From Ophryocystis elektroscirrha (taxonomy: Eukaryota; Apicomplexa; Conoidasida; Neogregarinorida; Ophryocystidae), in assembly GCA_030141585.1 (NCBI GenBank), contig JAQIFP010000105.1, positions 1 through 15,149 of the forward strand: DNA of 15,149 nt, written 5' to 3'. Each line of letters opens with the position of its first letter. Position 1 is the stretch's first letter. The notes under the pieces are model-generated. The model was not told where the DNA came from. It saw only the letters and a program-made list of their open reading frames with translations, and did not search any database. The position numbers were made by a program, and so were the translations under genes. This document shows positions 1 to 9,655 of the stretch, piece by piece.

Positions 1-240
1 ATATAATATATATAGTATATATAATATATATAATATATATAATATATATAATATGTATAATATATATAATATATATAATATATATAATATATATAATATA
101 TATAATATATATAACATATATATATGATGTGTAAAATATATATAGTTTATATAATATATAAAATATATATAATATATAAAATTTATATAATATATATAAA
201 ATATATAATACATATATATTATATACAATATATATATTAA
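1..240. repeat. AT-only repeat tract with ~10-bp period
   Basis: Almost pure A/T sequence in which a unit close to AATATATATA recurs with slippage. It has no coding potential and resembles the AT arrays in the long introns of this window. Because it reaches base 1, it may mark a contig edge where assembly stopped. Confidence 0.85.
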
Positions 241-576
241 ATACAATTCAAATTTTAATTTATATCATGGGCTAATTAATGAAGGGGATACAGATTGATT
301 TGATTAAATATGTTCTGCATAAAAGCAATTATTTATTATGTAGTCATTATTACTATTATTATTAATACATTTATATATATTATTATTGACTTATAATTAT
401 TATTATAATTATATTAGTGTAGTTATTGCCATTATAAATGGATAAGTATATGTATATATACTATATATATACATATATATCTATATATATATATTAATTT
501 ATTATTTGAATTATTATAATAAGATAATAGTTTACTATCAGATAAAATAGATAAGGAGTTAAAAGAAAGCGAGATT
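241..576. other. Gene-free spacer upstream of the membrane-protein gene
   Basis: AT-rich spacer, slightly less repetitive than 1-240. A 26-codon frame starting at ATG 279 cannot be assigned. The frame of the next gene is open upstream of its ATG at 577 for about 18 codons, and a possible acceptor (ACTATCAG) lies near 535-542. An additional upstream exon is therefore possible, but I found no donor in matching phase. Confidence 0.5.
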
Positions 577-2143
577 ATGGATTTAACAATCGCTGTTTGT
601 ACAATACAGCAATTTAGAAAACTTTACGTATCTCGTTCCCACAAATGTTTTGAAGTTCTTCGAAAAATGGAAACATTGGGAAAATCTTCTTTGAATCCAG
701 AGTGGCATTACATTCGGCATTTAGTGGGTTCCCGTTACGGATCGAACCTTGCATATTTTCATGCATGTTTTGAAAAATACGTACCTTTTTTTTACCGGGA
801 TGTATTCGAAGAGTTTGCTGAAACGGCTAATGTGTTTTCGGAATTATTTCAGCCTTCATATAACAAACTTTACCAGCCAGAAGTTGTGGATAAAGCCTTC
901 TTGAAATATAAACTTGCTAGTGAAACAAAAGTGTCCGATTACTTAATTGAAAAAAGCCAGTTTCTTGACTCATATTTGGACACAATTTTGCTCCCTCACG
1001 AAGATTTGAAAAACCGACTCAAAGTCTTTACTGAAAAACCCATAAAAAATGTTTCTAGTTTTCGCTGCCTTCCTAACTACGAATCCAAAACGAATTCTTC
1101 TTTAAAAGGTAGTTTTTAATAACAGTTAAAACTTATTTAACAAAAGTAATTTTTCCTCTTTTATATAGGGGATATTTCTTTGGAAAATTAAAAAAAAATA
1201 TTATTCAATCTATAATTCAATTTCGCAATTAAAGTTTATATATACATATATATAAATGTATATATATATATATATATTTATACATTTATATGAACTTTAA
1301 TGTATTATGTTCAACATATTTCCATTCATATTATATAAAAATTATATACTATACCTTATATATGATATATAATATATCATATATATAATATATACTATAT
1401 ACATACCTATTGTATATTATATAGTTACATATTATATATTATATATAATATATATATATTGTATACTATCTATTATATTTACACAAATTTTATATATATA
1501 TATATGTTATATTTATACATATTATATATATATACATATTATATATAATATATTATAAATAATATATTATATATTGTACACTATATATATATATACATAT
1601 TATATTATATATTATATATTATATATTATATATTATATATATTTATACATATTGTATTTTATATATATATTAGTCATATTTCATATATATATATATATTG
1701 TATTTTGTATGTTATATATATTATAGATTATATAGTGTATATTATATATTCACACATTATATGTTATATTCAAATATATTATATATTGTATATATTATAT
1801 ATTTTTTTTCGATATATATACATATTAAATATTATATATTATAAATATACATATAATATATTCTGTTATATGTACGTATATATATATTTATATTAAATTA
1901 TAAATTATTTATATATCTGTTATATATATATGTATATATCATATATATTTTTTATTACATACATATAAACATACTATATATATCTATATTCCATATTATT
2001 ATTATTATTATTATAATTATAATTTAATTATAATTTATAATATATGTTTTAAATTAAGTAAAGATATAATATATTACACATTACTTAATATATATATTAC
2101 AGTGTGTATACACACATATTATATGATTTATAATTTATAAATT

Positions 2144-2187
<44 letters not shown>

Positions 2188-5100
2188 AATATACATTATT
2201 TACAAATTATAATTTATTATATGTATTAAATTTATCAAGTTTATAACCAAAAGCATTAATTACAGGCACTAACGATGTTTTTCATTATGTTTTAGTTACG
2301 AACGAAAGTACTTTGACTGAATCTCCTATTTCAGCCAAATCTTCAACAAGATATTCACACAGATCAAGAAGTGGTGCTACCACAAAATCTTCAAACTCTT
2401 ACTCCCTTTATGATCAGTATTTTACAGCTTCCCGAAAAACGTATTCTTATTCTGAAATGTCCAATAAATCTGTAAACCCGAATGACAATGTATTTATATT
2501 TGGTAATTAAATATTTGGATTCAATTATGTTAAGGTCGCTCAAAAAAAACATGGGCTAAAATAGAAAGCATGATTGGGACACATTTGACTATAAAGCTGA
2601 TTGCGTGTAATAGATCTTTTTTGTCATATATGAAATTACTGAAACTTGATAAATTCTTAAGATATTTGAGAAGTTTCAATTATATTTCACAAATAACTAT
2701 ATGGAAAAGAGGATGTCAATACACTCCCGAAAAACACACGGTATGTTCTTTAATACTACTAACACAAAGTTTTCTTTATGTGCATATAGTTACTGCACTA
2801 TCTAGAAATTAATTAATAGTAACGACGTTTCTGCACTAAATATATATTTGCATTAATACAATAATTATATGGAATTATTACTTTAGTAATAGTTGGGTTT
2901 TTTTAAAAATATTTATTGATAGAAAGACATTAGATATGTCGATATAATATATATATATATATATATATAACTTATATTTATACATATATTTATATATATA
3001 TATGAATATTTATGTATAAATATACATAAAGATAATAGTATAAGTCTAAACACATATATGTATATATCTATATAGAAATATATCTATATATGTATAACAA
3101 TGTATGCTTTTAAATAAATAAATATATGTATATATAAATATATAAATATATATTTATATATATTAATACATGTATATATATATATATATGAATATATATA
3201 TAAATATATATATGTATATTTATACATAGAGATAATAGTAAATATTCTAACACATATATATATACTAAAATCTATATATAAATATATTAATATAGATATA
3301 TATTGATATAGTTTTATATTTATATATATATAACTATATATGTCTCTCTTTATATTTATATATATATATTAAAATCAATATATATATTCATTAATATAGG
3401 TATATATGTATAAACATATCTGTATAAATATATATGTTTATAAATATATATATATATATCAAATTATAATAAAAAATCATGTTTGATATACTGCTTTGTA
3501 GTTAACAAACGAGTTCCTAAATGGATTATATGAAGAGTGGTATAGAGATTGGCAGTTTGGAGTTAATACAATGTCGGTACATGGCAGAGCTATAATTCAA
3601 TTTATTGTTTTCATATTAAACACTTTACTATCTGGTGTTATTTGCTACTGGTTCCGTTGTGGTTTAGTGGACCGTACCCTTGGAATCGCTCCGTCAAAAA
3701 TTAATGTAAGCGTTAAAGTAAATTTGATTATTTGACATGCCATTATATTATTTGATTAAATTACGAATATATAATGAATGCATATATATAGTTATCATTT
3801 GATTAAGCAATCAACTATAATAAAAAGTATGTGTCCTAATACATTATATACAATTATATTATTCACTCGAATGTATATATACAATAATTAATTTAAATTA
3901 ATTAAATTAAATTAAAAAGATATATAAATTTATTGCAAATAATGAGTTTTTCATTGATATTATATTTTTTAGGAATATACTTATTTTCATTTGAAGTACT
4001 TCCCAATAAATATAATCATCGAAGTAGTTTTACTGATTCCCCAATTTTTTATTACTTCTCCTCAATTTGGTCATTCTTTGAACAAATTTTCTATTGCTAC
4101 AGGGACGTATCGGTACCTTAAGGCGATATTGAATGGATACCAGACTTCCAAATTAGTATGTGTAGATTCAATAGTTTATGGTCCTATTATATTTGTATTA
4201 ACCTCTATCCCTTTAACCGGTCAATTTACGGCAAAGTTTTTACGATTTTATTTTGTTTTATTATTTATTTTAACAAACATAATAATTTTTTTTGCCATCC
4301 GGAACCGGTTCCTGTTGTTTCGTGCTCTATTACTTCGAATGAACTTCTCCTTTTTCATAGTAGGGATGCTTTTGTATGGCTTTTTCGTACAATCTCAAGA
4401 TTCTATTAGAAGGGATATATTTTCAACCGCTATATTACCTTATTTAATAGAGCTAAAAGAAGTCATAAACATGCGTATAGTTGAAAGTCCTGATAATGAT
4501 AGCAATGGTAACAATTTTTTACCTTCGGATTTGGACATGTTTAATCTAGGTCGTATTGATTCTGTCCCAGACGATGGCTCGAAAAATAGTTTTTCTTCAA
4601 AAAACTGCAGCTTAATTTCAAGCGTGGAAATCAAAAAACCTACATTGCAAAATGAACCTTCATTCAATTCATTTATTAGTAGTGAAAAAGATCAATGTGA
4701 ACTATTAAATAAGAATTCATTAAAAAGTGTGATCCCCGAAACTGTTACATCTGATCATGAAAATCAGAAAAAAGGAACCGGTTCCTCCGAATCGGAAGAT
4801 GATTCGAGTGATACCGACAGTGCTTCAATGTTATCAAACGAACAGGATAGAGAGAAAGAAAGTGCTGTACTGGAAGTGCATATGACAGAAAGTGACGAAA
4901 CCATTGAAAGTAATCCGTTGAATAAAATGATTCCCAATAAAATTAAATCTTTACAGATGATTTCTTCATCAAGTTCGGATTGGACATGGGAACAAACTGA
5001 ATATGTTACACAAAAATCTAATTTACAATCAAAAGACATGTCGAGTATATTTAATATAATCTCATTAAAAAAGGGATCCAGTAGCAAAAAAAATAAAAAC

Positions 5101-5703
5101 TATAAGGATGATATGTATAAAAAATGGAATTATATTAAATCTTACTCTTATATAAATATAAAAGAAAAAAAAAAAAAAAACAAAAAAAGAAAAGTTTTAC
5201 GAAGCTATTTTAGTGATAATGAAATAGAAAAAATATCAACGAAAACCCCGGAAGCCGTATATATGAAACGGCTTATGAGTTCGAGACCCCATTATAGTTC
5301 TAAAATGTTTTCTTATATGTCAAAAAATAGTGGATTATCCAGTAATTCGAATAGGAACGATCAGTGCAAATTAAGAGTATTAGATTACCAAAATTTTATG
5401 TATTACTGGGACAATTTCTACGAAGAACGGCCAGACGCCACAAGTTTTTACGAAAATGAAAGAATGCTGCAGCTCTTTCAAACTCAGAAAACGTCTTCTG
5501 ACTCAGATGATTCTATTATAGTCAAAACCCGCTTGACACAGGCTTTCGATACTTGCAAGCAAAGGACAAATGCTAATTCACAATCGATAAGTTTCGAAAC
5601 GCCCAAATCTTTAACGCAAAACATACTGGAGCGAATTGATAGCTCTAAAGTTCAAAAAGAAAATTTATTTTCTAATGTCCTTTTATCAAGTAGTACAAAA
5701 TAA
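577..5703 (+). CDS. Five-exon multi-pass membrane protein of unknown function
   Basis: Exons 577-1108, 2296-2502, 2565-2740, 3502-3705 and 3973-5703 join in phase across GT...AG introns (donors GTAGTT, GTAATT, GTATGT, GTAAGC) to give about 949 residues. Residues 1-160 are soluble and mainly helical-looking. Residues 180-235 are rich in Ser, Thr and Tyr. Hydrophobic segments lie near 336-356, 385-404, 434-454, 463-482 and 497-513, so about five membrane spans are expected; a weaker one may lie near 250-270. The last ~420 residues are hydrophilic and low-complexity: an acidic Ser/Asp/Glu stretch, a Lys-rich stretch encoded by an A-tract near 5165-5190, then a Ser-rich tail. I see no cyclase, phosphodiesterase, kinase or transporter motif after the membrane block and do not recognise the family. 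The start at 577 is the first ATG of the open frame, but an upstream exon cannot be excluded. The splice model is well supported by phase agreement at all four junctions. Confidence 0.75.
1109..2295 (+). other. Long AT-repeat intron 1 of the membrane-protein gene
   Basis: A 1187-bp intron with donor AAAG|GTAGTT and acceptor TTTTAG. It consists almost wholly of TA-type repeats, including an uninterrupted TA run around 2149-2181. The short reading frame at 1705-1896 is a by-product of the repeat. Confidence 0.75.
2741..3501 (+). other. Intron 3 with imperfect ~200-bp duplication
   Basis: A 761-bp intron (donor GTATGT, acceptor TTTGTAG). Within it the segment around GATAATAGTA at 3031 recurs at 3231 with similar flanks (tatatgaata... 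before it, ...ctaa(a)cacatatat after it), which suggests a diverged tandem duplication of about 200 bp embedded in TA repeats. Confidence 0.6.
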
Positions 5704-6004
5704 TGTAAGCAATAGATCAATACCAAAAAATAAACTATATTATATAAACACATTAATTTATTATTATATTTTACACTATTTGTAATACTCAACAATACAC
5801 AAATATAACTATATATATATATATATATTTCTATATATAATATATATATAAATATATAACTATATTCACATAACTACATATAGATTACTATATATAACTA
5901 TATATTTATATAAATTTATACTAATTTTAAATAATTATTATTATATTATATTAATATTTTATCTTATTATATAATTGAATTATATTATAATATATTTATT
6001 ATAC

Positions 6005-6037
<33 letters not shown>

Positions 6038-6136
6038 GTATTAATTGATTAATATTTATTCCTTATTATTCATATAAGTATATGTGTATGAGCAACTATT
6101 TACAGTATTGATTTAAATATATACATACTTTTATAT
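5704..6136. other. AT-rich spacer between convergent genes
   Basis: This lies between the stop of the membrane-protein gene and the minus-strand stop of the Esf2-like gene, so it should hold both 3' ends. It contains TA repeats near 5806-5860 and 6005-6030. I see no gene in it. Confidence 0.7.
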
Positions 6137-7044
6137 TTAAAGAGTATTATCTGGTGTTTCAAATTTTTTGCATTTATGGAGCTGCCCTTTATAATGGCTT
6201 AATTCACTTCGAGTTTCCATTAATTTAAAGGTTTTCCGAGACTCTCTTTCACGATATTTATGACCAATATATTCCATTAAATCAACCCACTGAAATTTAG
6301 GTAAATATTTAATATTCCATAAATCGTCACGCCATGTATTGTGCCGTTTTGGGCCACCCACAGGTGCATTATTTAACATGCGAGCAACTTTTTTTGCTAC
6401 AGATTTACGCATAAATTCAATCCAGCCGTCAGTAAATAATATTTTATGTGTACCCCCATTATTAAGTCTTTTTTTTCTATTGCCTGAATACAGTTATCAT
6501 ATAATCAAATTCAATAGCAATAAATTTTTAAAAAAATGTATAATTACATGAATATTATATATATATACTATATCAATTCAATGTATATATTTAAATAAAA
6601 TAAATTTCAGTAAGTTTTATATATATTAAAATTATTTGTAATAGGAACTTCCATTATTTGAAATAATATAATAATAACTATAATTGAATTATAATAATCA
6701 TATTATTAATAATAAGTATAATAATAAATGTAAAAATAGTCAAATAAGTTAGACTTATATCAATTTTTTTATATATTAAAACTAATTTAAATATATAATA
6801 AAAAATATATATATATATATATATATATGTTTATAATATAATTACATAATTAATTGTATTGTCTAATAGAGTATTTTAAAATATCATAATATAACTATTA
6901 ATTACCATTGTCCTCTTGATTAAGATATATTTTTCCTATTTCTCCAAACTCGCTGAAATAAGTGCGAAGTTTAAGTACAGACATAAATGGAGGAATCCTC
7001 GAAATATATATGACGCCTTTTTTTGGCTCTTTTTCCTCACTCAT
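6137..7044 (-). CDS. ESF2: Esf2/ABT1-family rRNA-processing RNA-binding protein
   Basis: Two exons, 7044-6906 and 6483-6137, joined by a 422-bp intron (donor GTAATT, acceptor TTCAG), give about 161 residues. The N-terminal half has the degenerate RRM of the family: GVIYISRIPP at residues 10-19, then GEIGKIYLNQED at 34-45. Across the splice follows a basic stretch, the signature TDGWIEFM (64-71), an AKKVARMLNN segment, and DDLWNIKYL further on. These match the ABT1/Esf2 family, whose yeast member works in the small-subunit processome. That the junction restores the order basic linker, then GWIEF, supports the intron. At 161 residues it is much shorter than the human (272) and yeast (316) proteins because the C-terminal tail is missing. 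Its ATG lies inside the end of the upstream Dph4-like gene. Family assignment is firm; the start is the best available but unusual. Confidence 0.88.
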
Positions 7045-7414
7045 TGTATAATACGCGGTAATATAGTGAACACGAATCGCACTCAATATAAGAATCAATT
7101 AAATAGCTGGATATACTATCTTTTTCAATTATGATATCTCGACCACAACGGCAAAAGATTACTAATATATCGTCTTCTATGTATTCTAATTCTGATAATT
7201 TAACTGTATAAAAACTCCCTATGAAGGATTCACTTAAAAAAAAATTTGTTTTTAAAAACTCGTAAGCTTCTAAAACTTCTTTAAATAATGTATCTGGAAA
7301 ATCTGACTTATCTGGATGATAAATTAAAGCTTGTTTATAAAAGGCTTTTTTTATATCCTTATATGACGCAGTTTCGCCTAGTTGTAATATTTTTTTGGCT
7401 AATATTTGATTCAT
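7037..7414 (-). CDS. DPH4: Dph4/DNAJC24-type J-domain and CSL zinc-finger protein
   Basis: A single-exon frame of 125 residues starting at ATG 7414; the frame extends further upstream but offers no other ATG. Residues 4-55 form a J domain with the Hsp70-stimulating HPD triad at 33-35 (in YHPDK). Residues about 65-123 form a DPH-type CSL zinc-binding domain: CRCG at 88-91 and CDSCS at 112-116 supply four cysteines. This two-domain order defines Dph4/DNAJC24, a cochaperone and electron-carrier partner in diphthamide synthesis on eEF2, expected in the cytosol. The protein is close to the family's usual length, somewhat short. The last 8 nt overlap the start of the Esf2-like gene on the same strand, in a different frame. 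Upstream it is divergent from the Rab5-like gene. Confidence 0.9.
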   Translation of the reverse strand: MNQILAKKILQLGETASYKDIKKAFYKQALIYHPDKSDFPDTLFKEVLEAYEFLKTNFFLSESFIGSFYTVKLSELEYIEDDILVIFCRCGRDIIIEKDSISSYLIDSYIECDSCSLYYRVLYNE

Positions 7415-8064
7415 ACATCCTAAGTACCTGGTACAATGACTCTTCAAACCAATAATTATTTACAACGTGAAAGTAGCTTTATATATGCTAAAATTGTGTT
7501 TAAAAATATTTGATAAATACATTATAATGTTATGGAAAATTTGTTTAGGATTTTTAATATATAAATTCAAATATAAAGGTATATTAATATCTCCCGACAT
7601 GTGTAAATCATAAATAATAAAACATTACATGAAAAATATTGATTTTTTTCTTAATTGCACTCATTATAACGAATTTAAATTAAATTAAATTTAATTTTAG
7701 ATTTCAGCACTTTCAGACAAAAATTATATATAAAGTTTGAGCTACATATATGAAATTAATAGTTTTATTCTAGTATAGTTTATATAAGATTTAATTTTTT
7801 TTTCTAAATTAATATCAATATTAATGGCTTTTTTTAATCAATAGTCATACCAATGATACCACTTTGGCATAAAAAGTCCGCAAATTATACAAAAATTCTT
7901 TTTATTTTTTTTTATTAATAAACAATACAAACAAAATATACATAAAAATATGTAATTGCGTACAGTTCATGATAAAAAATGTACCACGTATTATCTTATA
8001 TAAATTATATAGTATAATTTTCGGGTGACTAATCGTACTTGGTTTTGTTTGAAGAATTTATAAA
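7415..8064. promoter_or_regulatory. Shared 650-bp region between divergent genes
   Basis: This stretch separates the minus-strand Dph4/Esf2 pair from the plus-strand Rab5-like gene and must hold the 5' regions of both. It is AT-rich but has few TA arrays, unlike the other spacers. A small less-AT-rich patch at about 7843-7890 is followed by a T-rich run (7899-7914). I cannot assign promoter elements. Confidence 0.5.
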
Positions 8065-9421
8065 ATGAGTAATACTCAAGTTGCGACATCTTCTCCTGCA
8101 ATTTCAAAAAAATATCAGTTCAAGTTAGTTCTATTAGGGGATGCTTCAGTTGGAAAATCATGCTTAGTTGTACGGTTCGTGAAAAACATATTTTCCAGTA
8201 TTCAGGACCCTACAATTGGAGGTAACTAAAATTATTTTAATTAAATTTTGTTGTAAATAAAAAATAAACTAATTTATATATTTTTACTATAAGACATGTG
8301 TTTTGCATGTTAATTTTAACATGTTAATATATATATACAATTGCTTCAATTGCAGATAAGCTATATATATATATAAAGTTTATTTTTTCTCCTGATAAAT
8401 TAAGTTTATTTTCTAATAGCTATATGTAGATATATATATAGATATATATATATATATAGCTTATTTTCAGTTGAAGTAATATATATATATATATATATTC
8501 ATATGGATATTTTTTTTTATAGACATTTACATAATCTGATAATGATGTAATTTGTATTTAAATAATTTAATAATATTCTTTACCAATTTAGCTGCATTTA
8601 TTACGCAAGCCGTTCAAACCCCAGAAGGTTTAGTGAATTTTGAAATATGGGATACTGCGGGGTAATTTTTCATGGTGTTATATACATATTTAGTGCGGAA
8701 AGATACAGAAGTTTGGCCCCCATGTATTATCGGTAATTTTTTAATTTGGCTAAAGTATTTTTGTAGAGGAGCAGCCGCTGCATTAGTAGTTTACGATATC
8801 ACAAATTTGGTAATTAATATGCTTGTTACTGTATTTAATTTATATAGTTTAAAACAGCTACATAAATAATTTAATACAGATATGTATATAAACTAATTAT
8901 TATTATTATTATATTATTATATATATATATATATATATATACATGTACTAATGTTTTATTAGATTGAGTGTATATATTATGTGTTATAGGAATCGTTCGC
9001 AGGAGCTAAGTCTTGGATAAGCGAATTGCATTCATTTGAAAGTCCTGAAATAACAATAATTTTGATAGGAAACAAACTCGATTTGGCTGCAAATAGGGTA
9101 GTATCTCTGGAAGTACGCACATTACAATAAATAAAATAATTTATAGACAGCACATTCATACGCTGAAAGTCATAATATCATGTATTTTGTAAGTTAATAG
9201 TGAGTTATTAATATATACAGGAAACGTCTGCTAAATCTGGTCAAAACGTATACGATATTTTCTGGGAGTTGGCACAAATACTGCCTCGGTCTGTGGAAGA
9301 AGAAAATAAGTCTTCTGGTTTTGGAGTAATAATATGAAAAAATTATTTATCATTTTTTTAGTTAACTGCAACCGAAGAGCAGCGTAAATTTTCTATGTGG
9401 ACATGTTGCTTTCACGCTTAA
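8065..9421 (+). CDS. RAB5: Rab5-like small GTPase, eight exons
   Basis: Exons 8065-8221, 8592-8661, 8694-8732, 8767-8809, 8990-9112, 9147-9188, 9221-9325 and 9362-9421 join in phase to give about 212 residues, the usual Rab5 length. Nucleotide-binding motifs appear in order: P-loop GDASVGKS (25-32), switch I DPTIG (48-52), DTAG (73-76), NKLD (131-134) and ETSAK (159-163). The segment [14 protein letters not shown] after DTAG is typical of the Rab5 group. The C-terminus ends TCCFHA, giving a CCxxx geranylgeranylation site. A GTPase of this class would act on early endosomes or related vesicles. Oddity: the residue after DTAG is Ala (77), not the catalytic Gln (Q79 of human Rab5A), and the P-loop has Ser where Rab5 has Ala30. 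Five of the seven introns are only 32-36 bp. Family assignment is firm; the exact paralogue is not. Confidence 0.92.
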
Positions 9422-9518
9422 ACTTTATTTTTTAATTCTCACTGTTAACATTGCAAACTAAATTTTTTTGTTTATTTTTTTTTCTCAGTTTGGTATAATA
9501 TATCGTAAGGTTTTGTGA

Positions 9519-9590
9519 GGTTGTATGGTGTAGCGGTTAGCACTCCAGACTTTGAATCTGGCGACCTGGGTTCAAATCCCGGTACGACCT
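9519..9590 (+). tRNA. tRNA-Gln (anticodon UUG)
   Basis: A 72-nt cloverleaf. The acceptor arm GGTTGTA pairs with TACGACC (one G-U). The anticodon stem CCAGA/TCTGG encloses loop CTTTGAA, with anticodon TTG at 9552-9554, reading CAA. The A box is within TGGTGTAGCGG and the B box is GGTTCAAATCC. A TTTT run at 9594-9597 just downstream suits RNA polymerase III termination. There is no intron and CCA is not encoded, as expected for a nuclear gene. Confidence 0.96.
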
Positions 9591-9593
9591 TTA

Positions 9594-9597
9594 TTTT
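9594..9597 (+). terminator. Pol III T-run after tRNA-Gln
   Basis: Four consecutive T residues begin 4 nt after the tRNA discriminator base, the usual placing of an RNA polymerase III termination signal. Confidence 0.6.
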
Positions 9598-9655
9598 CGT
9601 TAATTATAATTTTTTGCATTTTATTAGCATTAGTACTTGGAAGGGAGCACAAAAC

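Noticed and set aside
1..240. CRISPR or telomere-like array
   Set aside because: The repeats are slippery AT units without unique spacers, and no telomere-type G-rich repeat is present.
577..1108. RGS or cyclase-type identity for the membrane protein
   Set aside because: The helical N-terminus and membrane block gave only vague resemblance (for instance to RGS-plus-membrane proteins or cyclase N-terminal regions). No diagnostic residues or catalytic domain are present.
1705..1896. Open frame of 63 codons in intron 1
   Set aside because: It is made of TA-repeat codons (Tyr/Ile only) and lies inside a phased intron.
4440..5087. Two minus-strand frames inside exon 5 of the membrane-protein gene
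   Set aside because: They are antisense shadows of a well-supported coding exon and have no family features.
6339..7134. Plus-strand frames at 6339-6551 and 6916-7134
   Set aside because: Both run antisense to the Esf2-like and Dph4-like exons and end in AT-rich introns.
8672..9159. Frames at 8672-8869 (+) and 8977-9159 (-)
   Set aside because: The first runs through Rab5 mini-introns in one frame and only partly matches the protein; the second is antisense to Rab5 exon 5.
9515..9655. Reading frame extending the secreted protein upstream through the tRNA
   Set aside because: It reads through a clear tRNA-Gln gene; the ATG at 9656 after the tRNA is the sensible start.
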